The notes beneath the pieces were generated by a model. That model saw nothing but the letters and a program-made list of their open reading frames with translations, ran no database searches and was not told the DNA's origin. A program made the translations under genes and the position numbers. A stretch of DNA of 64,000 nt from Vulcanimicrobiota bacterium. Its GTDB lineage: Bacteria; Vulcanimicrobiota; Xenobia; Xenobiales; JADMJV01. Positions 40,425 through 49,319 of the stretch are shown one piece after another. Numbering within the stretch: position 1 is the stretch's first letter; each line of letters begins with the position of its first letter. The DNA lies in NCBI GenBank assembly GCA_023447635.1, contig JAEXNA010000121.1, forward strand, positions 1-64,000, in the 5' to 3' direction.

Positions 40425-43187
40425 CTAGGCGGAAAGCTCGTGATGGGCCTCTGTCTCGAGCGCCTCTTCGACCGGCGGCTCCTTGAAAGGGCCCCAGACC
40501 TGTAAAATCGCGGGAAGAATCAGCAGCGCCGCCAGCAAGATCCCGATCACGCCGGCGGCCAGGATGAACCCCAGGCTGGCCACTCCCTGGTGGCCACCCA
40601 GCGCCAGCGTTCCAAAACCAGCCACCGTCGTCATGGCCGACAGCGCCGTCGCCGGACCTGTGGAGTGATCGAACATGTTGACGCGACGCTCTTCCTGAGC
40701 GCGGTGCAAGATATGGATCCCGTAGTCCATGCCGATGCCCAGCAGAAGGGGTAGCCCCATGAAGTTCGCCAGGTTGAAAGAGATCCCGTGCAGCGACATC
40801 GCCAGCAGCATGAACAGCACCCCGAGAACCAGCGGAACCATAGAAAGCAGCGTCCACACGGGCGAGCGGAAATACAAGAACAGGATCAGGCTGATAGCCA
40901 CGATGGCGTACTTGCCAGCGTCCTCGAATGCCCCTTTCAGCGTGTTCGTGTGGTGCCAGATCATGATCGGCGCCCCGATGGCCAGAGGGTCGAGCTGACG
41001 AACCTCTTTGACGAATTCGTCGAGCGCGGCGCGCTCCCAGATGTTCTTTTTCGGGTAGACCCGAAGCACCAGCTTTCCGGTTTTCCCCACCGAACGCAGT
41101 TTCAGGTTCTCCGGCAGGTCCTGGACCTCCATCTGGGGGTTGGTGTCCTGTTTCTTCAAGAACTCGACCATAGAGTCCAGGTCGCTGAAGAAGTTCATCT
41201 GGAAATTTGTCAAACCGTCTTCGATCGGGCCCGGTCCCAGACCTGAGAGCTGCTTGAAGAGCAGGTCCATCTCGCTCTCGAATTTTTTGGTCGACTCTCG
41301 AACGCGAGCGGAAGGGTGGTTCAGCAGGCCGTCACGCTGAGCTTTGAAATACCGCTCCAGTTCCATGAAGCCGTCGCCCAGGCGGCGAAGCTCCTGCCCT
41401 CCTCCCCCCTTCCCCATCTCCTCGGGGTTGGGAATATTGACGTCCTTGACCAGGTCGTGCAAGCGCTGCAGGGAAGCCAGCTTACCCGGCGTGATCTCGG
41501 GGAACAGGTCGCTCACGGTATCGACGTGAGAAACCGTCGAGAGCGCTTCAAACTTCGCCTTCATCTCGCGAGCGTGAGGCACGTCGTCGGCCAGAGAGAC
41601 CGCAAACAGCACCGTCTGGCCCCCGTCTCGGATCAGCCGCAGTTCCGTCTGCACCGACTCGAGCCGCTGATCTTGCAGACGCAGCAAGTTGTAGTCGAAG
41701 CCCACGGAAGAGATACGAGGCCAGGCCAGGGCGACGGCCAGAGCCAGCAGAAGTAGCGTCAGCGGCGCGCGACGAAGCACGGCCGATTCGGCCCGAGCCA
41801 CCAGAATCCGACTGCCCAGCGCCATCCCACCGTGCCCGTGCTGGCGGTTGCGGTCCATCAGCAAGATCACCGCAGGCAGCGGAAGCACCGTCGAAACCAG
41901 ACAGAGCAAGATGCCGAAGGAGGCGATGATGCCCAGTTCCGAGACGCCTTTGAAGTCGGTCATCCCCACCGCCCAGAAAGCGGAAGCCGTGGCGAAGGCG
42001 CTGACGGCGATATCGGCTCCGGTGCCGACCAGAGCTTCCTCCATAGCCTCGTAGATCGTGTGGCCCTTGGCAAACTCTTCTTCGTAGCGAAGCATGATGT
42101 GGATGCCAAAATCGATTCCCGAGCCCACCAGGATGGTGAAGAAAGAGATGGTCAACAGATTCAAGTGACCGATAACGATTGTGGTGAATCCGATGGTCCA
42201 ACCCGCACCCAGCACGAACGAACCGATAATGGCTATGGGGCGACCGACCTGGCGAAAGGTGAAGGCGAACAGAATCGCCACCAGGATCAGGGACAGAACC
42301 CCTGACTGGTTCGAGTCAGCTTCGGAACTGACCATCTCGTCGTGCTCGAGCAGCGGCTCGCCGGTGATCCCGACTTCCAGCCCGGGATAGGCTAGCTGAG
42401 CCTTCTCTACCGTCTCCCGCAGCAGTCCGATGGTCTCGGCATCTCGCTTGACGAAACGCAGCAGAAGAAGGTGAACGGTCCCCTCACCGGTGGTGTGATA
42501 GAAGCTGGTCTCCTGCATACCGCCCTGGCTGCGCTCGGCCAGCTCCGGGCTGGTCTCGCCAAACAGCATCCCTCCCCAGGGGGAGTGATAGTCCGAGCGG
42601 CCACGCGTCTCGACGGCCCGCCGAAGCTCGTGAAAGATGTCCCCCAGGAACGGCAACATCGAGACCAGCTGGTCCTGTCCGCTGCCCGAAACGTTCCCTT
42701 CGAAGTCCGAAAGCAGCGCCGCCAGGCCCTGAGGGGAAGACAGCGACAGCAGAAACGGCTGGGCCTCTTCCACCGCGCCGACCAGCGCCTCGAGATCTGG
42801 CTCATCGAGGAACAGCAGCGCTCGACTGGCCAGGAACGGCAGCTCCACCCGCGGGAAAACGGCTTGGAAATGCTCGGGATACTTTTCCAGCATGTCTGCC
42901 AGGATATCGACGTAGCCTTCTCGCTGAACCCTGGTGCCGCCCTTGATCATGACGACGACATCGTCGGCCAGAGGAAACTCCGCGACATACCGCTCCTGGA
43001 TATCGTGAAGCTCATCCTTCTCCGAAATCAGGTTCTGGCGGTCGGTCTGGAACTCGAGATACTTCGCCGAGCCTGCCAGACTGAGCACGAAGACCATCAG
43101 CGAGACGACCAGGATGGGCCAGGGGTAGTCCCTGGTCAGGCGGGAGCAAAGCCGCATCGCTCGCTCCAGCGGGGAGGGACCTTTCAC
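40425..43187 (-). CDS. RND/MMPL-family lipid exporter (HpnN-like)
   Basis: 920-residue inner-membrane RND superfamily transporter. It has the duplicated layout: one helix (about 24-42), a large outside domain, then five helices including FTILVGSGIDFGIHIMLRYEEE. It then repeats: helix, outside domain, five helices with LLLGIGMDYGIHILHRAQEE. The paired GSGIDFGIH and GIGMDYGIH segments are the proton-relay helices. This is typical of the hopanoid transporter HpnN-like/MMPL group. It follows an MlaD-like gene (ATGA overlap) and tlyA, pointing to lipid movement between membranes. No hopanoid synthesis genes are in the window, so the lipid is unknown. Confidence 0.87.
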   Translation of the reverse strand: MKGPSPLERAMRLCSRLTRDYPWPILVVSLMVFVLSLAGSAKYLEFQTDRQNLISEKDELHDIQERYVAEFPLADDVVVMIKGGTRVQREGYVDILADMLEKYPEHFQAVFPRVELPFLASRALLFLDEPDLEALVGAVEEAQPFLLSLSSPQGLAALLSDFEGNVSGSGQDQLVSMLPFLGDIFHELRRAVETRGRSDYHSPWGGMLFGETSPELAERSQGGMQETSFYHTTGEGTVHLLLLRFVKRDAETIGLLRETVEKAQLAYPGLEVGITGEPLLEHDEMVSSEADSNQSGVLSLILVAILFAFTFRQVGRPIAIIGSFVLGAGWTIGFTTIVIGHLNLLTISFFTILVGSGIDFGIHIMLRYEEEFAKGHTIYEAMEEALVGTGADIAVSAFATASAFWAVGMTDFKGVSELGIIASFGILLCLVSTVLPLPAVILLMDRNRQHGHGGMALGSRILVARAESAVLRRAPLTLLLLALAVALAWPRISSVGFDYNLLRLQDQRLESVQTELRLIRDGGQTVLFAVSLADDVPHAREMKAKFEALSTVSHVDTVSDLFPEITPGKLASLQRLHDLVKDVNIPNPEEMGKGGGGQELRRLGDGFMELERYFKAQRDGLLNHPSARVRESTKKFESEMDLLFKQLSGLGPGPIEDGLTNFQMNFFSDLDSMVEFLKKQDTNPQMEVQDLPENLKLRSVGKTGKLVLRVYPKKNIWERAALDEFVKEVRQLDPLAIGAPIMIWHHTNTLKGAFEDAGKYAIVAISLILFLYFRSPVWTLLSMVPLVLGVLFMLLAMSLHGISFNLANFMGLPLLLGIGMDYGIHILHRAQEERRVNMFDHSTGPATALSAMTTVAGFGTLALGGHQGVASLGFILAAGVIGILLAALLILPAILQVWGPFKEPPVEEALETEAHHELSA

Positions 43188-44389
43188 TCTGAGGGGGCGT
43201 CCTCTCCCCCGAGGTCGGAACTCGGGGTTTGAGCCGGCGTCGGCTTCGCCGTGGAGGCTGGTGTAGCAGCGTCAGTGCGGGGGTTACCCTCTGCCGGAGG
43301 GTCAGGCAAGCCCAGGATCGGCTTCAGAGGATTGTTGTCCACGCGCTTCTCCAGCTTATCCAGTCGCTCGTTGAGTTCGACCGACTTTTCCTGGAACTTC
43401 GAGATGGCCGTTTTCAGATCGGCCCGTACCGTGGGGTCGCTGGTTAGCGCGTGCAGGTCCTCCGCCAGATAGTGGTACTCCTCGATCTTACGCGCCCACT
43501 TCTTGGTCTGCACGATCAGCGCGCGAACGGACTCTTCGCTGAGATTCCCTTCGAGCATCTGGTCGACCATAACGCGATACTCGTCGGACCGGGCGGCGGC
43601 CATATTTAGCGTAGCGGTGAGGCGATCGCCCTGCCGGGTCATACGCTCTCCCCAGCCCTGCAGGTTTTCGCTGAGCTGCGGAGTCATCTCCGTCATGCGC
43701 TGGCGAACGGCCCGGGTCTTGTCGTCGAACTTCTTGATCTGACCCAGAATGGCGGCCTGCTGGACGTTGAGGTTGGCCTCGAAAGCTTCTAACTGCTTCG
43801 GAGCCTGGATGCTGGCGGCCCGGAGTTCACGGCTGTAAAAACGCAAATTGGAAGCGGTGTCTTTGGTGCGTAGTCGGAAGGTCGGGTCGGCCAGAATGTC
43901 CCGCAACTTCTCGGTCTGCTCTCCCAGCGCGGTGAAAGTGTTGATCGTCGTGCGAAGCTGGTCGTCCTGTCGGGCCGACTCTTCCGCAAAAAAGATCTCA
44001 TCGGGACCGATATTGGTCTCGCTCGGAGACACGGTGATCTCGATCCAGCGGCGACCGTTCATGTCCGACATCACCGCGTAGGTGGAATCCCGGGGGATCT
44101 GCCGAAAATCATCAAAGTTGACCTGAGCGCGCACCAGGGCCACTCCGCCGGTCAGGGGGGCCAGCCGCTCCTGGATATCCTTGGGAGCGAAATCGATGTT
44201 CAGCACGCGGCCGCGAGGTACGCCGCCGATGGTGACCGAGTCTCCGGGACGCAGGCCCTGGACCTGGCTGAAGAGCAGCCCCAGTTGACTCCCGAAGGTC
44301 ACCACTCCCGCTTCTCGCAGCGAGTTGAGCAGAACGACACTCATGGCAAGAGCGATGGCCAGCAGGCCGATTTTAGCGTCTTTGTTCAC
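43184..44389 (-). CDS. MlaD/MCE-family protein
   Basis: About 401 residues from GTG 44389, which overlaps the tlyA stop (GTGA) and has GGGAG 8 nt upstream; a GTG three codons earlier is less well placed. N-terminal membrane anchor (about 7-25), then one MCE domain (about 33-135) with GLLFSQVQGLRPGDSVTIGG and VPRGRVLNIDF. A long alpha-helical/coiled-coil region (about 150-350) follows, and a Pro/Thr-rich tail. MCE proteins form hexameric rings that shuttle lipids between membranes. Pairing with an RND exporter rather than an MlaE/MlaF ABC pair is unusual. The ATG of the RND gene overlaps its stop. Confidence 0.87.
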   Translation of the reverse strand: MNKDAKIGLLAIALAMSVVLLNSLREAGVVTFGSQLGLLFSQVQGLRPGDSVTIGGVPRGRVLNIDFAPKDIQERLAPLTGGVALVRAQVNFDDFRQIPRDSTYAVMSDMNGRRWIEITVSPSETNIGPDEIFFAEESARQDDQLRTTINTFTALGEQTEKLRDILADPTFRLRTKDTASNLRFYSRELRAASIQAPKQLEAFEANLNVQQAAILGQIKKFDDKTRAVRQRMTEMTPQLSENLQGWGERMTRQGDRLTATLNMAAARSDEYRVMVDQMLEGNLSEESVRALIVQTKKWARKIEEYHYLAEDLHALTSDPTVRADLKTAISKFQEKSVELNERLDKLEKRVDNNPLKPILGLPDPPAEGNPRTDAATPASTAKPTPAQTPSSDLGGEDAPSE

Positions 44390-45198
44390 TGGGCCCACTC
44401 CCTTCGCACGGTCTCTAGTGCACCTTCCACGCTCTCGAGCAGTCGAAACTCTTCCGGCCGGGCAAGTTGTCGCTCGAACCGAGCCAGGTACTCGATGTTT
44501 CCAGCCGGCCCTTTGATCGGACTGGCCAGCAGCCCGCTCGGGACGAAGCCGAAGCCGTAGTCCCTATCGAGAACCCGCAGCAGGACCTCGCGGTGGATCT
44601 CGGGATCGCGCACCACGCCGCCCTTCCCTACCTTACCACGTCCTGCCTCGAACTGAGGCTTGATGAGAAACACGGCCGTTCCCTGCGCAGAGGCAAGGGC
44701 AAAGGCGGCCGGGAGGATCAGCTCGAGACCGATGAAGGAGAGGTCGCCGGTCAGAAAGTCGAAAGGCGCCGTGAAGTCGTCAGGGGTCAGATAGCGGGCG
44801 TTGGTCTGCTCCCGCACCTCGACCCGAGGGTCGTTGCGCAGCTTCCAGTGCAGTTGCCCCTTGCCCACGTCAACAGCGGTCACCGAGGCGGCGCCGCGCT
44901 GCAGCATGAGGTCGGTGAAGCCGCCCGTGCTCGAACCCAGATCCAGGCAGCGTAGCCCCTGAACCGAGACGGGGAATCCATCGAGCGCCTTTTCCAGCTT
45001 CCAGCCGCCCCGCGAGACGTAGGGGCAGTCTTCGCCCCGCACCTCGAGAGCGACCTCGGGCGAAATCAGCTGAGAAGCCTTGATCGCCTTCTGGCCGTTC
45101 ACGAACACCTTGCCCGCCATCACCAGGATCTGAGCTTTCTCCCGGCTCTCGACCAGCTGGCGCTCGACCAGCTCTTTATCAATACGCGTCTTCGCCAC
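44386..45198 (-). CDS. tlyA: TlyA-family rRNA 2'-O-methyltransferase / hemolysin-like
   Basis: 270 residues. N-terminal S4 RNA-binding domain (about 5-65; LVERQLVESREKAQILVMAG, the family start) and an FtsJ-like methyltransferase with CLDLGSSTGGFTDLML (SAM site), TAVDVGKGQLHWKLR, LTGDLSFIGLELIL and LIKPQFEAGRGKVGKGGVV. Homologues 2'-O-methylate cytidines of 16S/23S rRNA. The start is GTG 45198, and no Shine-Dalgarno is present; a promoter lies so close that the mRNA is probably leaderless. First gene of the tlyA-MCE-RND operon. Confidence 0.92.
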   Translation of the reverse strand: MAKTRIDKELVERQLVESREKAQILVMAGKVFVNGQKAIKASQLISPEVALEVRGEDCPYVSRGGWKLEKALDGFPVSVQGLRCLDLGSSTGGFTDLMLQRGAASVTAVDVGKGQLHWKLRNDPRVEVREQTNARYLTPDDFTAPFDFLTGDLSFIGLELILPAAFALASAQGTAVFLIKPQFEAGRGKVGKGGVVRDPEIHREVLLRVLDRDYGFGFVPSGLLASPIKGPAGNIEYLARFERQLARPEEFRLLESVEGALETVRREWAQ

Positions 45199-45207
45199 GA
45201 CACGCGA

Positions 45208-45235
45208 AGTATATAGGTTCAGAGCGAGAGTGCAA
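45208..45235 (-). promoter_or_regulatory. Promoter of tlyA, predicted leaderless
   Basis: Minus-strand TTGCAC (45235-45230), 16-bp spacer, TATACT (45213-45208). The predicted start at about 45201 lies only 2-4 nt before the tlyA GTG at 45198. Confidence 0.7.
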
Positions 45236-45292
45236 ACCCCATGATCGGCCGGGGTAAAGGGACTTGACCCTCACAGAAGGTAGTGACACGAC

Positions 45293-46153
45293 ATGGAAAG
45301 CACACCTTCGGTCCCGCGCAGCCAGGACGGACTCACCTACGGCGAATATCTCAAGGTCCCGGAACTCCTTAGTTTGCAGGTGGCCAGCACCGACCACCAC
45401 GACGAACTGCTCTTCATCATCATCCACCAGGCCTACGAACTGTGGTTCAAGCAGATACTGCACGAAATGGAGTTGGTACGCACCAGCATGAGGGCCGGCA
45501 AGGTTCTGCGCGCCCATCACTCGATGAAGCGTGTGCTCGAGATCATGAAGCTCCTGGTTGGCCAGATCCATCTGCTCGAGACCATGACGCCCGCCGAATT
45601 CCTACAGTTTCGCGATAAGCTGAACCCCGCCAGTGGATTCCAGTCGGTGCAGTTCCGCGAGGTCGAATTTCTGGCCGGACTGAAAAACGAGAGGTTCATC
45701 AAAGCGTTCGCGGGTCAGCCTCAGCTGGCCGAACGACTGCAGCGCCGCTTTGACGAACCGTCACTCAACGAAACCTATTTCGAACTGTTGCGGGATCTGG
45801 GCTTCCCACTCCCCGACACGGTGCCTCATAGCGTGGCCACGGACCTGGACAACCTGGAAGGGCCGGAGGCCGAGGCGGAGCGGCAGGTGATGGCGGCGCT
45901 GATCACCATCTACCAGAACCCCGATAGCAATCTCCCCCTTTACCTGTTCAGCGAGACCTGCGTCGCCTTCGACCTGCAGCTGGACCTGTGGCGGGAACAT
46001 CATGTCAGAGTGGTCGAACGCAGCATCGGTTTCAAGCGCGGCACCGGCGGGTCGCAGGGCGTGGCTTACCTGCGCAGCACGACGGGACGCAAATGCTTCC
46101 CCTATCTTTGGGACGTACGAACCTACCTGAAAAAGGACGACGAGGTATGGTAG
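45293..46153 (+). CDS. kynA: Tryptophan 2,3-dioxygenase
   Basis: Haem enzyme opening the indole ring of tryptophan to N-formylkynurenine, first step of the kynurenine pathway. 286 residues, normal for bacterial enzymes. The N-terminus is GLTYGEYLKVPELLSLQ. The active-site His45 is in FIIIHQAYELWFKQIL, the haem-ligand His237 in WREHHVRVVER, and the substrate-carboxylate loop in GFKRGTGGSQGVAYL; all are present. Overlaps the kynureninase gene by 7 bp. A GAAGG lies 13 nt before the ATG, so initiation looks weak. Divergent from tlyA. Confidence 0.96.
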   Translation: MESTPSVPRSQDGLTYGEYLKVPELLSLQVASTDHHDELLFIIIHQAYELWFKQILHEMELVRTSMRAGKVLRAHHSMKRVLEIMKLLVGQIHLLETMTPAEFLQFRDKLNPASGFQSVQFREVEFLAGLKNERFIKAFAGQPQLAERLQRRFDEPSLNETYFELLRDLGFPLPDTVPHSVATDLDNLEGPEAEAERQVMAALITIYQNPDSNLPLYLFSETCVAFDLQLDLWREHHVRVVERSIGFKRGTGGSQGVAYLRSTTGRKCFPYLWDVRTYLKKDDEVW

Positions 46154-47298
46154 AGGCACCGCTCCATCGCGACCAGTTCCCCATTCTGCAGAACAAAGCG
46201 TACCTGGCCTCTCACAGTCTCGGGGCCGTCAGTCAGGCCACCGGTGAGGCGCTGCAGCAATACTACCACGACTGGGCCACCCTGGGCATCGAGGCCTGGG
46301 ACGGCCCGTTTTGGCAGTCCGTCAGCGATTTCCAGCGCCTGCTCGGAGGACTGTTGGGCTTTCCCGCAGATTCGGTGTGCCCCTTACAAAACGCCACGCG
46401 AGGGATGGCCGCTTTGGCTTCGGCCTTCGACTACTCTGGCCCGCGTCGGCGGATCCTGCTGGGAGAACTCGAGTTCACCACGGCCTTCCCGTTCTGGCGC
46501 GGTCAACAGGACCTGGGGGCCGAGATCGTCGTCGTTCCCTCTCCTGACGCGCGTTCTATCCCTCTGGAGGCGTTCGAGGCCGAACTCGACGAGCGAACCC
46601 TGCTGGTCGTCTGCAGCCACGCCTACTTCCGCAGCGGGGCGCTCTGCCCGGACCTACCTTCCTTTACCCGCGCCGTTCATAGGGTGGGAGGTCGCCTGCT
46701 GCTTGATGTGTATCAGACCCTCGGAGCCGTCCCTCTCGACGCGGCAGCGGCCGGCGTCGATGCGGTGGTGGGAGGCTGCCACAAGTGGCTGTGTGGAGGT
46801 CCCGGCGCGGGCTTTCTGGCACTGGCGCCGGACTACTGGCCGGAACTGCGACCTCGCCTGACCGGTTGGTTTGGGCTTGACGACCCGTTTGCCTATCAGA
46901 AGACGACCGAGAGGGGCGAACCGCACCCCAGCGCCTTGCGCTTCCTGGCCGGAACGCCCAACGTCCCCGCCCTCTACGCCTGCCGCCCCGCCCTGGAGCT
47001 GATCTCGAAGACCGGCCTCGACAAGATCCGCCAACGCTCGATGGCGCTGACCGAACGGCTGCGAGGCGACCTTTTAGAGCGCGGCCTGACGGTCACCTCG
47101 CCGGGCGCTCCCGAGCAGCGCAACGGAATGCTGTGCCTGGAGCCCCCATCTGTGCGGAGCGGGCCAGAGGTGGTCCAGGCGCTCTCGCGTCACGGCGTGG
47201 TGGTGGACTACCGCTCGGACTGTGGAATCCGAGTCTCTCCCCACTTCTACTCGAGCCAGGACGATCTCGACCGCTTCCTCGAACTGCTGGGCGGTTGA
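46147..47298 (+). CDS. kynU: Kynureninase-like PLP enzyme
   Basis: 383 residues from ATG 46147 (GAGG close upstream), overlapping the dioxygenase gene. Class V aminotransferase fold with VCPLQNATRGMAAL, the PLP-binding Asp in LLLDVYQTLGAVP and the Schiff-base Lys213 in VGGCHKWLCGGPGAGFL. C-terminal domain has LAGTPNVPALYACRPALEL and RVSPHFYSSQDDLDRFLELL. The context next to tryptophan 2,3-dioxygenase supports kynureninase, giving anthranilate and alanine from kynurenine. Sequence alone could also suggest another class V enzyme. A formamidase (kynB) is not adjacent. Confidence 0.86.
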   Translation: MVEAPLHRDQFPILQNKAYLASHSLGAVSQATGEALQQYYHDWATLGIEAWDGPFWQSVSDFQRLLGGLLGFPADSVCPLQNATRGMAALASAFDYSGPRRRILLGELEFTTAFPFWRGQQDLGAEIVVVPSPDARSIPLEAFEAELDERTLLVVCSHAYFRSGALCPDLPSFTRAVHRVGGRLLLDVYQTLGAVPLDAAAAGVDAVVGGCHKWLCGGPGAGFLALAPDYWPELRPRLTGWFGLDDPFAYQKTTERGEPHPSALRFLAGTPNVPALYACRPALELISKTGLDKIRQRSMALTERLRGDLLERGLTVTSPGAPEQRNGMLCLEPPSVRSGPEVVQALSRHGVVVDYRSDCGIRVSPHFYSSQDDLDRFLELLGG

Positions 47299-47308
47299 CC
47301 CGGCCGAC

Positions 47309-47827
47309 TCAGAGGCTGCTGCGGTCCTGGAATCGGATAAAACGTCCTGTGCCGATGTCGTATTCGGCATAGAACATCGACTGAGCGATCGGTTTGGCTC
47401 GGGGACCGACGTAGCCGCTCACCGTGACTCGATAGACACCCCAGCGGTACGGCAGCCACTGCACCAGGTTGGGGTCAGGATTGGACACCTGAACCTGCCG
47501 CTCCAGTCCAAAATCGACCACCACGGAATAGGTCACCTGACGATTGAGGTCGCTGGGGGATTCGAACAGGGTCTCCGAGTAGGCAAACTTGGTCTGACCT
47601 CGGGCTTTGCTTTTGCGCGGGGGGAAGTGGACATCCTTGGCCAGCTTGACCCGGACGTCTTCAAGACCGGCGATGGCCGCGTTCTTGGCCTGCATCCCTT
47701 CGGCGATGCGAGCGGAGGCGGCGTAACGGGACGCCTGGGCACTCAGAATGCCGAGACCAGTGACTAGAAAAACGATCGTGATCAGAAGCGCCGCGACCAG
47801 CAGAAAGCCGCCTTGCCGCCGCCTCAT
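47309..47827 (-). CDS. PilX/GspK-like minor pseudopilin
   Basis: 172 residues from ATG 47827, overlapping the upstream pseudopilin gene (ATGA). The N-terminus is MRRRQGG followed by a hydrophobic helix FLLVAALLITIVFLVTGLGI. It lacks the Glu at position +5, as is usual for PilX/GspK-type tip pseudopilins. The region after it (SRYAASARIAEGMQAKNAAI, AGLEDVRVKL) is the helical spine, and the C-terminal half is beta-rich (VTYSVVVDFGLERQVQV). Last of four minor-pilin genes. Convergent with kynU, 10 bp between stops. Confidence 0.78.
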   Translation of the reverse strand: MRRRQGGFLLVAALLITIVFLVTGLGILSAQASRYAASARIAEGMQAKNAAIAGLEDVRVKLAKDVHFPPRKSKARGQTKFAYSETLFESPSDLNRQVTYSVVVDFGLERQVQVSNPDPNLVQWLPYRWGVYRVTVSGYVGPRAKPIAQSMFYAEYDIGTGRFIRFQDRSSL

Positions 47828-48411
47828 TGGAACTCTTCCTTGATACACGGGCAAATCACTCGGCTGGACAGGGTCAGCATGCGCTGGTTGTCCTGAACCG
47901 TCAGGGTCACCTCGACCTCGCCCGGATTCTCCGGGTTCTGGGCGCATCGGAAAGCGTTGACGCCCTCGACCACGGTCTGACGAACGTAGGCTCCCGAGCT
48001 TTTCACCTTGACCTGACGAAAGAGAGCGTTGTTGTCGGTCGAGTACCGCACCAGGAGGCGGCGGGCATCGGGATAAGCGTCGTTGGGCGTCCATTCCGGC
48101 GGCTCGTAGTCCTCTGGAACCGCAGTCGGAGCGGGTGCCGGGGCGACGATCACCGCGTTGGGGTCGATTTTTTCGAACTCCAGGGTATCGCCCACTGTCT
48201 CCATCCGGACCGCTTCTCGAAGTTCGCTGGTCATCCGATCGAGCCCCATGCGGCCGGCTTGGCGGGCCCGTTCCTTATCGTCGATCAGCCGCAGGACGGA
48301 AAAAGAGCGCTGGAAGAGCAGACCCAGCATGCCCATGGTCGCCCCAGCGAGGAAGATAGCCAGGAGCGCTTCGGCCAGACTGATGCCGGCCCGATGGTTT
48401 CGGTGTCTCAT
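47824..48411 (-). CDS. PilW/GspJ-like minor pseudopilin
   Basis: 195 residues, ATG at 48411 overlapping the upstream pseudopilin stop (ATGA) with GGAGG nearby; longer frames are shadows. Prepilin motif MRHRNHRAG-ISLAEALLAIF: cleavage after Gly9, Glu at +5. Long helix with FQRSFSVLRLIDDKERARQA and MGLDRMTSELREAVRM, the PilW-type pattern, then a Pro-rich stretch and a beta-rich C-terminus with VEVTLTVQDNQRMLTLSSRV. Exported and processed by prepilin peptidase (not in the window). Confidence 0.8.
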   Translation of the reverse strand: MRHRNHRAGISLAEALLAIFLAGATMGMLGLLFQRSFSVLRLIDDKERARQAGRMGLDRMTSELREAVRMETVGDTLEFEKIDPNAVIVAPAPAPTAVPEDYEPPEWTPNDAYPDARRLLVRYSTDNNALFRQVKVKSSGAYVRQTVVEGVNAFRCAQNPENPGEVEVTLTVQDNQRMLTLSSRVICPCIKEEFQ

Positions 48412-49319
48412 TCGGGAGGAGCCTCCAGGATGATCGGCGAGGTCTTGTTGATCGCCTCGAGCCCGCCCAAGCGAACTCTGGCGATCACCGTGGCCCGCCC
48501 ACCCGTGTTGATGCGGAGCAGGTCGGTCGGGTCGTCCGGATCTTTGACCACTCGAACCTGGTTGATAAACTTGCAGCTTTGCGACGAACGGGGGTCGATC
48601 TCGATGGTACCGTTCCCGCTCGAGCGAGGGTCGACATACCATTGCACCACGGCGTTGCGGACTTCGCGACCTCTGGCGTCCTTCACGGTCGCGCTCAAAA
48701 TCACATCCGCATTGGGAGCCAGCGAACTCGGGACCCCGCTGATCTCCACCGCCTGGTACGCCTCTCTGGGGCTCCAGCCGTAGTCTTTGACCGGGTCGGC
48801 GATGGCCGTTCTGGCGGTGAAGCTGTCATGGGGTCCGTCGCCCCAGCGTCCGGTCACCTCGACCATGACCATCGAACCCTCCAGGGTTCTTTTTTCCGAT
48901 TTGTGCGCCTGCGGGACATTGTCATCGGCCTGAGCCGCGAAGGCGATCTCCTCGAACGCCGACGAAGGAGAATAGAACGGCTTATCCCTATCGATCCGGG
49001 TCGTCAGCTTGAATCCGGGGTATTCGGGATCCTCGGTCTCCATACCGTCGAAAAGCTCCCACCCCTCGCTGAAAATGCGAGGACCGTTGGTTCCGTGCTG
49101 CTCGACCGACCAGCCTCGAATCTCTTCCAGACGACGCTCGACGGCTCGAGACGCGCGATGCATCCGGTCGATGCGAACCGACTGGTTCAGTGCCGAATGG
49201 TAGAGGGCCGCGCTCACCACCATCGCTGCGGTCATGACAAAACAAGCCAGGATAGCCTCGGCCAGGGTCAGACCGGGAAGGCGCCCCCCCGGACCGGCGC
49301 CCGCTCTAGAACGAGCCAT
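48408..49319 (-). CDS. PilV/GspI-like minor pseudopilin, enlarged C-terminus
   Basis: 303 residues, longer than usual for PilV/GspI. Prepilin motif MARSRAGAGPGGRLPG-LTLAEAILACF: cleavage after Gly16, Glu at +5. The helix continues with RIDRMHRASRAVERRLEEIR. The C-terminal ~130 residues (AVEISGVPSSLAPNADVILS, ATVKDARGREVRNAVVQWYV) look like an Ig-like/invasin-type beta domain, so it may expose a surface domain. Overlaps the end of the pseudopilin-TolB gene by 14 bp. Confidence 0.78.
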   Translation of the reverse strand: MARSRAGAGPGGRLPGLTLAEAILACFVMTAAMVVSAALYHSALNQSVRIDRMHRASRAVERRLEEIRGWSVEQHGTNGPRIFSEGWELFDGMETEDPEYPGFKLTTRIDRDKPFYSPSSAFEEIAFAAQADDNVPQAHKSEKRTLEGSMVMVEVTGRWGDGPHDSFTARTAIADPVKDYGWSPREAYQAVEISGVPSSLAPNADVILSATVKDARGREVRNAVVQWYVDPRSSGNGTIEIDPRSSQSCKFINQVRVVKDPDDPTDLLRINTGGRATVIARVRLGGLEAINKTSPIILEAPPE

